Positions 7,947 through 17,300 of a stretch of DNA of 64,000 nucleotides are shown one piece after another. The number at the start of each line of letters is the position of its first letter. Position 1 is the first letter of the stretch. Source of the stretch: Fimbriiglobus ruber (GTDB lineage: Bacteria; Planctomycetota; Planctomycetia; Gemmatales; Gemmataceae); assembly GCF_002197845.1 (NCBI RefSeq), contig NZ_NIDE01000004.1, forward strand, positions 1 to 64,000, in the 5' to 3' direction. Under the pieces are notes generated by a model. The model searched no databases. It was given only the letters and a program-made list of their open reading frames with translations, and had not been told where the DNA came from. The translations under genes and the position numbers were made by a program.

Positions 7947-8574
7947 CATCCTCCTCGGGGCGACCGGGTCCGTGGCCGCGGTCCGCGTCCCCGCCTTATA
8001 CGCCGCCCTGGCAGCCGCCGGCCACCAGGTCAAGATCGTGGCGACCGACGCGGCCACGTACTTCTTCGACCCGGCTCCGCTCCGAGACGTTCTTACTCTG
8101 GACGCGGACGAGTGGCCCGGGCAGGCCGACGGCGGCCGGTACGCTCGTGGCGACCGGGTCGTCCACATCGACCTCCGCGACTGGGCCGACACGTTCGTGA
8201 TTGCCCCACTGGACGCGAACACCCTGGCCAAGCTGGCCGTCGGTCTGTGCGACAACTGCCTGACATGCGTCTGGCGTGCGTGGGACTACGCGAAGCCGGT
8301 GATCCTCGCCCCGGCGATGAACACGCTGATGTGGCGGCACCCGTTCACCCGCAAGCATCTCCGGGCGGTCGGAGCTGACTTCGGGGCGGCCCACGTCCCG
8401 GGGCACCTGGAAGAGGAACTGCTCGTCCGGCAGATCAACGACCGGGCGAAAGGCTTACGGATCGTCGCCCCGATCGAGAAACAACTCGCGTGCGGCGACG
8501 TGGGCGTCGGTGCGATGGCGGAAGTGGACGAAGTGGTGGCAGCAGTGCGGGCGGCTCTGGCTCCAGTCGGATAG
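7939..8574 (+). CDS. coaC: Phosphopantothenoylcysteine decarboxylase, stand-alone CoaC
   Basis: This 211-residue flavoprotein should decarboxylate phosphopantothenoylcysteine to phosphopantetheine. From ATG 7939 the key positions are visible: H76 in V-V-H-I-D-L (catalytic His), P-L-D-A-N-T at 90-95 (PxSANT motif), P-A-M-N at 125-128, and C185 in L-A-C-G-D-V-G-V-G-A-M-A-E (catalytic Cys lid). The P-L-D-A-N-T-L, C-D-N-x-L-T-C, R-A-W-D-Y and A-P-A-M-N-T-L-M-W runs resemble plant HAL3 and animal PPCDC more than E. coli Dfp. A GTG at 7930 is an alternative start. It is the second gene of a coaB-coaC pair, the reverse of the domain order in fused CoaBC. Confidence 0.88.
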   Translation: MSNILLGATGSVAAVRVPALYAALAAAGHQVKIVATDAATYFFDPAPLRDVLTLDADEWPGQADGGRYARGDRVVHIDLRDWADTFVIAPLDANTLAKLAVGLCDNCLTCVWRAWDYAKPVILAPAMNTLMWRHPFTRKHLRAVGADFGAAHVPGHLEEELLVRQINDRAKGLRIVAPIEKQLACGDVGVGAMAEVDEVVAAVRAALAPVG

Positions 8575-8589
8575 TTCCGCCGGCCTCTT

Positions 8590-9618
8590 TCACTTCACCT
8601 TCGGCACCCGAATCTCATTCACGATCCCGTAGAGTTTCATTACCACCAGCATGTCGATGAGCCGGTCGCGGTACTTTCGGTCGGACACCTCCCCGGTCAG
8701 TTTGATCTCCTCACCGGAAAACTCGGCCCTCACGGCGAACGTCGCCTGCGGGTCGGTCACCACTGCCTTGCGGAACGCCTCGACGTAGTCGCCCACTTTT
8801 GCCGCCTCGTACTTCCCATCCGGGGCGACCTTCTCCAGCAGGGCTTTCATCCGCTCCTGGTAAGCTGGATTGAGAGCGATCGCCGTGTACGACTTCGGAT
8901 CTCGCGGCTTCGCGGCCCGGTCCTTTTCTAGCTTCTCCCGGAGGGCGATCAACGCGGCCTTGTGGGTCGTCCAGTACTTTACAGCCCCCTTCGCGATGGC
9001 TGCCGCTTCCGTCTTCGGGTAATCCGGCTTCATCGAGAGGTCGTCGAACTCTCGGTTGGTCATGTACCCGGACTCGGCGATGGTACCCGGGATCAGTGTC
9101 TCCCGAAGAATGTGGTAGCTGCCCTTGATGAGCGACCGTTTCGGCCCCGGGACGGCTCCCACCAAGGCCTCGTTCACGTCCCGGGCGATGGCTTCGTACA
9201 ACGTGTCGTCGGCCGCGTTGTGCTTGTAGAGGGCGGTGTGGCCGGTCGTGGCGGCCGGGCCGGCGTTGTGGTGAACGGATAGGAAGAAGTGACAGTTGTG
9301 GTGTTCGAAGAAGTCGATGCGGGCGTGGAGTTCGTCGGAATTGCTCGATCCTTCTGGGCTGAGCCGGTGGTCGGCCACCCGGGTTAGATGAACCGTCGCC
9401 CCCTGGGCTTGCAGGAGTGTCGCGAGTTCGAGTCCCACCTTCAGATTCAACGCGCTCTCAGTCGTCTTCGAGGCCACGCCCCGCGTCCCGCCGGTGTAGC
9501 TCTTCGAGTACCCCTGCCCGCCGTGGCCCGGGTCGACCACGATGACCGCCCCTTTGAGGGGCAAGGCGTCCGCGACCGCCGCCATCGGGGTCATCGCCAG
9601 GAGTAAGAACGGGATCAT
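8590..9618 (-). CDS. N-acetylmuramoyl-L-alanine amidase (Amidase_3)
   Basis: This 342-residue exported enzyme cleaves the amide between muramic acid and the peptide stem of peptidoglycan. A signal peptide (M-I-P-F-L-L-L-A-M-T) precedes the Amidase_3 domain at about 25-215. The zinc ligands are visible in V-V-D-P-G-H-G-G, in E-S-A-L about 25 residues later, and in S-V-H-H-N-A. The catalytic-glutamate motif is A-E-S-G-Y-M-T-N. A C-terminal stretch of about 120 residues after K-Y-W is not part of the core domain; it ends in D-R-L-I-D-M-L-V, resembling a small BON/SPOR-like fold, though I cannot assign it. Its presence supports peptidoglycan in this planctomycete. Confidence 0.9.
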   Translation of the reverse strand: MIPFLLLAMTPMAAVADALPLKGAVIVVDPGHGGQGYSKSYTGGTRGVASKTTESALNLKVGLELATLLQAQGATVHLTRVADHRLSPEGSSNSDELHARIDFFEHHNCHFFLSVHHNAGPAATTGHTALYKHNAADDTLYEAIARDVNEALVGAVPGPKRSLIKGSYHILRETLIPGTIAESGYMTNREFDDLSMKPDYPKTEAAAIAKGAVKYWTTHKAALIALREKLEKDRAAKPRDPKSYTAIALNPAYQERMKALLEKVAPDGKYEAAKVGDYVEAFRKAVVTDPQATFAVRAEFSGEEIKLTGEVSDRKYRDRLIDMLVVMKLYGIVNEIRVPKVK

Positions 9619-9938
9619 CGGTCAGGTTCTCGAAAGCGTGAGACGGTGGGATGTTTGGGCGGGAGATCAGGTCCGAGCGTAATCGCGCAGCACAGAAAGA
9701 CGCTGAATCCTACTAAGGGCGAGTGGAGGTCATCATCGGACGGCGGGCGGTTTGTTTCCAGAGGGCTCATGGCAAAAACCTAATGAGCCCGCGGTCCAAC
9801 GGACCGTAGGTTACGCATGTGGGACGACCGCTTCCCAGGTCATCGAGCCGTCCGTTGGCCGCAATGAGAATCGGAGAGGTGGGAATTGAGAGGCACGCCC
9901 GAGAGCAGAGTCCCGGGCGTGTGATGGCGGGGGCGTCG
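9619..9938. other. Intergenic, no gene seen
   Basis: This 320-base gap separates two minus-strand genes. It contains the upstream region of the amidase gene but no convincing Shine-Dalgarno-preceded frame, repeat or hairpin. Nothing further can be supported. Confidence 0.5.
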
Positions 9939-10232
9939 TTAGTACTGTTTCGTAATCGCCGGCGTCGAGCGGACGATTTTTCCTGCCTCGTCCGCGAGGA
10001 CGAAGAAGCTGTTAACGATTCGGGCCGTCACCGCGTCGGCCCCGTTCAGCACGTTCACGCGGTAGTGGCGGCCCCAGAGCGGCAGCACGTTGACCCGGTA
10101 CAAGTCTCCGGGCCGGCCGAGGGAATTAATAACCTGATTGCGGATCAACGAACACGAGTGTTCGGATTGCTCGGTGCGCGGCTTGGTTTCTTCTTCTTCC
10201 GGCAGGGTCGGCGCCTTAGGCGATTTCGACAT
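9939..10232 (-). CDS. Small conserved-looking hypothetical protein
   Basis: This 97-residue protein starts at ATG 10232 behind AAGGAGA, a strong Shine-Dalgarno site. The first 25 residues are acidic and low-complexity (E-E-E-E-T-K). The remainder is a compact beta-rich domain with the pattern Y-R-V-N-V-L twice (residues about 45-50 and 57-62), then F-F-V-L-A-D-E-A-G-K-I-V. It has no signal peptide or membrane helix. The family was not recognised. The good ribosome site and normal codon use argue it is real. It is the last gene before the amidase on the same strand, 121 bases after the cupin gene. Confidence 0.65.
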   Translation of the reverse strand: MSKSPKAPTLPEEEETKPRTEQSEHSCSLIRNQVINSLGRPGDLYRVNVLPLWGRHYRVNVLNGADAVTARIVNSFFVLADEAGKIVRSTPAITKQY

Positions 10233-10353
10233 TCTCGTTCTCCTTCGGATCGAACCTCGTGCGGGCCACGCCGCGCGACCGCACGAACAACAACAATGAA
10301 GATTTCTATTTATTTCAAATTACCGGCCGCCGCCGGTCGTGCCAACCCGAGCC

Positions 10354-10746
10354 TTAACCCGGCTTCGACCACCCCGCCGGTTCGCCCGCCGGGAAATACG
10401 TGTCGTGATCGGGCCAACACCCCGGCGTATGAACGTCGAGCATGTCGAGCCCGGCCGGCCCCGCCCGGAACCCGTGCCGCGTGCCGGGTGGCAGACGGAG
10501 GAAGTCGCCCGGGCTGATATCATAGTCTACGCCGTCCAACACCGCCGCGCCGCCGCCCGCGATCACAAAATAATACTCTTCGGCCACCGCGTGATAGCTC
10601 ACCGAGGTCGTCGCCCCGGGAGCAACGTGGACGCGGTAGACCGTGCCCGCGGCCGCTTGGGCGCGATCGATCAACGCCTCGATCCGGTATGGTCCGAGTT
10701 GTTGCTGGCGGTCGGGGTTGCCGCTCGGGCGGTGAATCAGGTCCAC
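10354..10746 (-). CDS. Cupin domain protein
   Basis: This 130-residue protein starts at a GTG (10746) preceded by GGAGGG. It is a single conserved-barrel cupin: motif 1 is Y-H-A-V-A-E-E-Y-Y-F-V-I-A-G-G-G and motif 2 is P-G-D-F-L-R-L-P-P-G-T-R-H-G-F. The H, E, E and H positions could bind a metal. Cupins of this size range from sugar isomerases to binding proteins, so no substrate is assigned. It lies 19 bases after the Ldh_2 oxidoreductase gene on the same strand, suggesting an operon for a small organic acid or sugar-acid substrate; this is inference. Confidence 0.8.
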   Translation of the reverse strand: MDLIHRPSGNPDRQQQLGPYRIEALIDRAQAAAGTVYRVHVAPGATTSVSYHAVAEEYYFVIAGGGAAVLDGVDYDISPGDFLRLPPGTRHGFRAGPAGLDMLDVHTPGCWPDHDTYFPAGEPAGWSKPG

Positions 10747-10765
10747 GATTCCCTCCGGCCCAACG

Positions 10766-11839
10766 CTATTCCTTTGCTCGGCCCGCCACTATCGCATCAA
10801 CGCGGTCTGCGCCAAGACCGACCGTGTTCGCGGTCTCGACGAGTTGTTTCCAGGTCGTTTCGTCCAGCTCGATGCCCGCTTTCAAACGCCCGGCTTTCGT
10901 CCGCTCGCTGTGTTCACCCGGCATCACGATTTCGCCGTCCGCCTCGACCGTTTCCGAACTCTTCACCCACTCGATGAATCGGGTGATCTCGGTGGCGAAG
11001 TCGGCGTCGGTCCGGAAGAACGCCGGGTCGAGGTAGATCGACAGCATGCCGTTCACGACCCGGCCGGCGTTCGCGGGGTTGCTACACCCGCCGCCGGTCA
11101 GCGCGCCGGCCATCACTTCGGCGATGATGCCGAGGCCGAACCCCTTGTGCCCGCCGACTGGGAGAATTGCGCCGGGTGGGGAAGCATAGAACACGCGGGG
11201 ATCGGTTGTCGGCCGACCGTCTGAATCGATGATGCAGCCCTCGGGGACGTTCTGACCCTTGTTGAGGGCCACCCGAATCTTCCCCTCGGCGATCGTGCAG
11301 GTCGAGATGTCGAAGACGATCGGTATTCCGCCGGCCACGGGCACACCCGCGGCGATCGGGTTGGCGGACAGGCGGCGGTTGATCCCGCCGAACGGGGCGA
11401 CGAGGATGCCGGCCCCGCTGGAGTTCACGAAATGGAACGACACCTTCCCGGCCCGGGCGGCCATCAGCGGCCAGTCGCCGATCCGGCCCAGGTGCCCAGC
11501 GTTCCGCAGGGCCACGACGGCCACGCCTTGCTTTTCACACTTCTCGATCCCGAGCCGCGTCGCCTGTTCGCCGACCGTCTGGCCGAACCCGAACTGGCCG
11601 TCGACCACGGCGATCGCGTCGTTCTCGAAAACGACTTCAAGCGTCCGGTCGGCCACGACTTTGTCTGCCCGGAGCCAGTTCACATAAGCTGGGACACGAA
11701 TGGCGCCGTGCGAGTCGTAGCCGAGGAGATTGGCTTCCACCAAATAAGTGGCGACCCGCCCCGCTTCCGCGGACGAGCAGCCGGCTGCGTGAAAAATGGC
11801 CGCGATCAGTTCCGTTAGCTGGTCGGCCGTGAGGATCAT
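10766..11839 (-). CDS. Ldh family NAD(P)-dependent oxidoreductase (malate/L-lactate/ureidoglycolate type)
   Basis: This 357-residue protein belongs to the Ldh_2 (YlbC/AllD/ComC) family, which oxidises 2-hydroxy acids using NAD(P). Family marks are the N-terminal helical part with E-A-N-L-L-G-Y-D-S-H-G (substrate and catalytic His region, residues about 36-46), G-Q-F-G-F-G-Q, then R-N-A-G-H-L-G-R-I-G, N-S-S-G-A-G-I-L-V-A-P-F-G-G, and G-G-H-K-G-F-G-L near residue 225. Length is typical. The substrate cannot be decided from sequence; the adjacent cupin gene suggests a catabolic pair. The ATG at 11839 has a purine-rich GGAAAG upstream. Confidence 0.88.
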   Translation of the reverse strand: MILTADQLTELIAAIFHAAGCSSAEAGRVATYLVEANLLGYDSHGAIRVPAYVNWLRADKVVADRTLEVVFENDAIAVVDGQFGFGQTVGEQATRLGIEKCEKQGVAVVALRNAGHLGRIGDWPLMAARAGKVSFHFVNSSGAGILVAPFGGINRRLSANPIAAGVPVAGGIPIVFDISTCTIAEGKIRVALNKGQNVPEGCIIDSDGRPTTDPRVFYASPPGAILPVGGHKGFGLGIIAEVMAGALTGGGCSNPANAGRVVNGMLSIYLDPAFFRTDADFATEITRFIEWVKSSETVEADGEIVMPGEHSERTKAGRLKAGIELDETTWKQLVETANTVGLGADRVDAIVAGRAKE

Positions 11840-12076
11840 GAAGGCTTTCCGCGGTTCTCGGGCGTTGTGGGTCGGCCGTTGGTAAAAAGGAGCGGTGCGT
11901 CGGGTCGTGGCTTTCGGTGGCTCATCCGGGTACCGGTATTATCGTGTTTTTCGGCCGGGCCGTCCCACGCTGTTTCAATGAAATTCCTCCGCGCCGGCGC
12001 GGGTTGGCTTGCGGCACGCCGTCGACGCTAGAATCTGGTGTCGCCCACCATCGTCCACACGCCGGGGGAACTCGCG

Positions 12077-12472
12077 ATGAAATGGGTTGTGATCGTCGTC
12101 CGCACGCTTGTTGGGGTTGGCTTGACCATAACCGGGCTCGACGGGTTTCTCCATTTCCTCGGGATGAAGCCGCCACCGGAAACGCCAGAGGCGGCGGTGG
12201 CATTCGGCACGATACTGGCCACCTCGGGATACATGTACGGTGTGAAAGCCTGCGAGCTGCTCGGCGGGATATTGCTGGCGTCCGGGCGGATGGCCCCGCT
12301 CGGGATTACGTTCCTCATGCCGGTCGCCGTGAACATCCTGCTCTTCGAGGTCTGTCTGTCCAAGCAGTTGGGGCCGGGGGTCATTCTGGTCGTACTATTG
12401 CTGTTCCTGATCGTGGCTTATCGCGGGTACTTCGCCCGGGTGTTCACGATGAACGCGAAAATCGGTGGGTAA
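12077..12472 (+). CDS. DoxX-like small integral membrane protein
   Basis: This 131-residue protein has four predicted hydrophobic helices: residues 2-18 (V-V-I-V-V-R-T-L-V-G-V-G-L), 44-55, 61-85 including L-L-G-G-I-L-L-A-S-G-R, and 95-115 (V-I-L-V-V-L-L-L-F-L-I-V-A). The E-L-L-G-G-x-L-L motif in helix 2-3 is typical of DoxX/DoxD-like proteins. The ATG at 12077 has GGGGGAA six bases upstream, so it is preferred to the in-frame GTG at 12038. The gene stands alone between a divergent oxidoreductase operon and a repeat. Role in planctomycetes unknown. Confidence 0.75.
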   Translation: MKWVVIVVRTLVGVGLTITGLDGFLHFLGMKPPPETPEAAVAFGTILATSGYMYGVKACELLGGILLASGRMAPLGITFLMPVAVNILLFEVCLSKQLGPGVILVVLLLFLIVAYRGYFARVFTMNAKIGG

Positions 12473-12676
12473 ATAGCCTCGGCTCATCCGGGGTGAGTGT
12501 ACCCGAAAGATGGTCAGAATGAGGGGCGTGCCGTTTCTAGTTTCTAGAAGGGTAACCACACCTTCTTCCGGAGAACGGCATGTCCCCGACGTTACCCTGC
12601 TTCTACCCCTGATACACGATCTGGGTAGTTGTAACCGGTATCGGCCGCCAATCTCGGCGTGGGTTCACGTTCGCCC

Positions 12677-12830
12677 CCGGTGTCCCCGGGCTCCCGCCCG
12701 GGTCTACGTTAGGCCGCCCCGGAGGGGCGGAAAGACCAAGGGCGAGGGACGAAGTCCCTTCAAATCGTGAGGTTTTCCGCCCCTCCGGGGCGGCCTAACG
12801 TAGACCCGGGCGGGAGCCCGGGGACACCGG
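12677..12830. repeat. Perfect 57-bp inverted repeat with hairpin loop
   Basis: Arms 12677-12733 and 12774-12830 are exact reverse complements over 57 bases, and similarity continues a few bases further with a two-base indel. The loop (12734-12773) contains its own small hairpin, AGGGACGAAGTCCCT. The core includes CTCCCGCCCGGGTCTACGTT and GCCGCCCCGGAGGGGCGG. It occupies the 12473-12900 gap between the DoxX-like gene and the 3' end of a decayed IS630 transposase. No transposase is encoded inside, so it looks like a non-autonomous palindromic element. Nothing else was seen in this gap. Confidence 0.88.
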
Positions 12831-12899
12831 GCGAACGACCGCATCGATCACTAGACACAGCCCGGGATCGGACACAACCACCCGGACTGTGAATGAGGC

Positions 12900-14100
12900 A
12901 GCGGAAGCTGCCAATACAATGCGGAGCCGCACGTTTTAACCACTTCAGCAAATCCTGTCGATTGAACTTCCAGTTAAATGGCTTCGGCGTGCGGTTGCTG
13001 AGTTCCTCGTACAAGCGCAGGCGCACGCGCACCGCCTCCAAGTTCGCGAAATCGTTCGGCGTCAGCACCTTTTCTCTGGAAAATCGAACAATCGATCTCC
13101 ACGTGGTTCAGCCAACTCGCATGAATCGGCGTGTGAACCAGCACGATTCGCGTGTCCCGTTTTTTGCATCCGCACCACCGACGTTCGCCCGTGGTGCGAG
13201 GATCCATTGTCGACGACGAAGAATAATCGCGTGGCATCGACATACGGCGGTTGGACCAGCACCCGATCCACCAAACGCCCGAACGGCTGGATCCCGGTCT
13301 TTCGTTCGCACCGCCCCAGGATCATTCCGCGTCGAACATCCCACGCCGCCAGATACTGCAAGACCCCATTCCGATCGTACTCCGCCTCGATCCGCCGCGG
13401 TTGGTGGGGTTCGGGCGGCATCTCCCCATGCGTCCGGCCGCGAGCCTGAATGCTCGTCTTCTCATCCATACTCAGCACAAAGTCCTTCGGCCCCAGCGGC
13501 TGTCCGTCCCACCGTCCCGCGTACAGGTCCAAAATCGGACCCGCCTTCTCGTCGAACAGCGGATCGCGTGGGAACAGCCAGGATTCGTGCTGCCACGGTT
13601 TGATCGCCGAGTCGTGCGACATCCGCCAGCCCGTGCTGCGACTGATCTTTTGGCTCAACACCGTTTGGCTTCGTCGCACCAAATCGCCGAGCGACTGACG
13701 ACGGAGTGGCTCTTGAGTTTCTGCGATCACCTCACACGCCATGGCCTGGACCATCGCCTGGACGAGCGCGCGATCGAGCGGGGGAAAAAGCGGGCTCGCG
13801 TCTGCGGTCCGGAAGATCCTCGCTGGCGAAGTCGCCCGCGGCCCATCGGCGTCGCCACCGTTGAATTTGTCGCGGAGAGAGGCCAACCACTTGGGCCGCG
13901 GCCTCGTTCGTCAATTCCGATTGCTGGTGAAGGAGCAACACGAGCCGAAAGCGTTGCACGACTTGAGCGGGAAGCGTTCGTCGTCGAACCGCATCGCGAG
14001 CCTCTGGCACAAAATCGTCCGGAAACTTACAAGGTGTGGAGCGTGTAAGAGTTCGCGGCGTTCGGTTTGGACAAGCCTCAACACCGAGCGGGCGCGCACC
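12900..14100 (-). pseudogene. Decayed IS630-family transposase
   Basis: Pieces of one IS630 transposase lie in three frames on the minus strand. The N-terminal helix-turn-helix part (A-A-Q-V-V-G-L-S-P-R-Q-I-Q-R-W) is read at about 14050-13790. The catalytic core follows at about 13790-13185 with V-L-S-M-D-E-K-T (first Asp) and F-F-V-V-D-N-G-S-S-H (second Asp). After a frameshift near 13185 comes H-A-S-W-L-N-H-V-E (the Glu motif), and after another near 13068 the C-terminal tail with F-N-W-K-F-N-R. At least three frameshifts make it non-functional. Boundaries are approximate. It is more decayed than, and different from, the IS630 copy at 20.1 kb. Confidence 0.8.
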
Positions 14101-14377
14101 CCAAGGCCGCGCTCGCCCGGAGTTCTCCTCGCAACCCTCTGATCGATTCAAACGCCCTTTTGCCGAACGACCGACACGTCCCGCGTATCCAGATGCACAA
14201 CCGGAAGATCCGACGAAAATTTCGGGCATTGCCGTGGATCGCTGAGCTGTGATTCCGAGATAATCGGTACAAAATTTCATCCGTGCGCATAGTCCGCGGA
14301 ATGAAATATTGGGTGTACGCTCTGTGTTCTCACGATCTCGGAACGCCCAACACCTTGATTTACCCAGGATTTCGCTC

Positions 14378-17300
14378 ATGGCCCTTCCACGGGTTTCCCG
14401 CACGATGACCCGCCGGCCGTTGCGTGTCGAGAAACTGGAAGACCGGTCGAACCCCTCCGTGACGCCGGCGCCGACCGCGCTGTTGTCCTGGACGGGCGTG
14501 GCCGCGCCGATTCCGGCCGCCGGCGGCGACGTGGTGTTCATCGAGTCCGACGTGCCGAACGCGGCGGCCCTTGCCGCCTCGGCGAGTCCCGGCGCAACCG
14601 TCGTGCTACTCAACGCTAACGGCGACGGGCTCGCGCAGATCCGGGCGTTCCTCGCGGGCCGAACCGCTTCCACCATCGACATCATCGGGCACGGCGCGCC
14701 GGGCGAAGTCGACCTCGGGACGCTGGATTTAACGTCCGCGACCCTGGCCGCCCGCGCCGGCGACCTCGCGGCCATCGGGGCCGCCCTCCAACCGGGCGGG
14801 ACGCTCGCTCTTTACGCCTGCGACGTGGCTGCCGGGGCGACCGGGACCAGTTTCGTGACCGCCCTGAGCGCCGCGACCGGCCGCGGCGTCGCCGCGTCAA
14901 CCGAACTGGTGGGTCCGACCGCTCTCGGCGGGAGCTGGAGCCTGGACACCCGGGTCAACGGGGCCGACCCGGACGGGTTGCCGGTGAACGAATCGCTGGT
15001 GACCGGCACCCTCGGGATCATTACAACGGCTGCCGGGGCGACCAACCCGGAAGGCAAGCTCGCCACCGGCGTGCCCCTGCAAGTTCCGGAAAGCGTGGTC
15101 GTGGATTCCGCCGGCAACGTCTACATCGCCGACACGAACAACCAGCGAATCCGGGAAATCAGCGCGACCACCAAGACCATCACCACGATCGCCGGGACGG
15201 GCGCGTCCGGGCTCCAGAGTACGTACAGCGGGCCGGCCACCGGCGTCCCATTGGATTTCCCGACCGGCCTCGCACTCGATCAATCGGGCAACCTGTACAT
15301 CGCCAACTCGCTGGGCAACAACGTCCTGAAAATCACCCCGACGGCCGGGACGACGACCTGGACCATCTCCGTCGTCGCCGGTGTCGGCGGGGCGGGCTTC
15401 ACCGGCGACGGCGGGCAGGCGACCGCCGCCAACCTGAACGACCCGACCGGCGTGGCGGTCGACGCGGCCGGTGACGTGTACATCCTCGACGCCGGGAACG
15501 AACGCATCCGCGAGGTGAACGCGGCGACCGGAATCATTACCACCGTGGCCGGGAGTGGGACCGCCGGGTACGCCGGGGACGGGGGGCTGGCCACGGCCGC
15601 CAAGATCGCCGCCCCCGTGGTCGGCAAGCCGTCCGAACTGGCCCTCGACGCGGCCGGCGACATCTTTTTCGCGGACACGGGCAACAACCGGATCCGCGAA
15701 GTCAACGCCACGACCCACGTGATTTCGACGGTCGCCGGCAACGGGACGACCAACCTCCCGAACGGGGACAACGGGCAGGCGACGGCGGCCAGCCTCAATC
15801 AGCCGGCCGGGGTCACGGTGGACGGGTCCGGGAACCTGTTCATCTCGGACTCGACGCGCGGGAGCATTCGGAAGGTCACCGCCAAGACCGGAATCATCAC
15901 GACCTACGCCGGCACGGGGACGCCGGGGTACAGCGGGGACGGCGGAAAGGCGACCTCCGCCACCCTGACGAACCCGACGGGCGTCGCGATCGACTCGGCC
16001 GGGAACGTCTACTTCGCGGACACCGGCAACCAGCGGGTCCGCGAAATCACGGCGGCGACCGCGGTCATTACCACCGTCGCGGGGAACGGGACTAAAGGGT
16101 ACACCGACACTGCGGCCGCGCTGACCTTCCCCGTGGCCGCCGTGGCCGATTCCGCCGGCGACCTCTTCGTCGTCGACCAGACCAAAAACGAAGTCCTCGA
16201 GGTGAGCGGCGCGACCGGGATCACGTCGGTCTTCGCCGGGAACGGCAAGGCCGGCTACCTGGGCGACAACGGCCAGGCCACCGCGGCGGAACTGAACGCC
16301 CCCTCGGGGATCGCCCTCGACCCGGCCGGGAACGTGTACATCGCGGACACCAAGAACGGCGCGATCCGCAAGATCAACATCAAGACCGGGGTGATCACCA
16401 CCGTCGCCGGGAACGGGACGAACGCCCCGGGGGGCGTCGGCGACAACGGGCAGGCCACGGCCGCCGAACTGAACTCCCCGGTCGGCCTCGCCATCGATTC
16501 GTTCGGCAACCTGTTCATCGCGGAGACCGCTCGGATCCGGGAAGTGACAACCTCGACCGGCCGGATCACGACGGTCGCCGGCAGTACCGTCCCCACGCTC
16601 GGCTTCACTGGCAACGGTGGCCCGGCCACGGCCGCCACCATCAACCCGTCCGCCGTCTCGGTGGGTTCGACCGGGAGTACGGCCGGGGATCTATTCATAG
16701 CCGACGCGACCGATAATCGTGTTTACGAAGTGGTGCAATCGACCGGGATCATCACGTCCATCGCCGGGACCGGGAAAGCCGGGTACTCGGGCGACGGCGC
16801 GCCGGCTACGGCCGCCCAGCTGAGCGCACCGGCCGGCGTGTACGTCGACACGGCCGGGAACGTGATCATCTCGGACACCGGCAACAACCGCGTCCGGGAG
16901 ATCGCCGCGACGAACGGGGTGATCGTCACGATCGCCGGGACCGGGACAGCCGGGTTCTCGGGCGACGGCGGCCAGGCCGGGGTCGCCATGGTCTCGGCGC
17001 CCAACGGCCTCTCGGAGGACGCGAAGGGGGATCTGTTCATCGCGGACACGGGCAACCAGCGCGTCCGCGAGATCACCACGGCCAACGCCCCGTCCTTCAC
17101 GGCCGACACCCCGCCGGCGGCCGGGGCCGGAACGCCGTACTCCTACCAGTTCGTGGCGACCGGCATCCCCGCCCCGACGTACTCGATCGACACGCCCCCC
17201 GCCTGGGCCACGTTCGACCCGAACACCGGGATTCTGAGCGGCACACCGCCCGCCGGCGGGACGTTTAAATTCAACATCACGGCGACCAACGGCGTGTCGC

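Noticed and set aside
13732-14775. 347-residue minus-strand protein with a helix-turn-helix
   Set aside because: Only its last third is IS630-derived; the rest is antisense to the start of the giant secreted protein. Treated as part of the transposase pseudogene.
15060-17080. CRISPR-like periodicity
   Set aside because: The repetition follows codon-level NHL repeats inside one coding frame and units are not exact, so this is protein repetition and not a CRISPR array.
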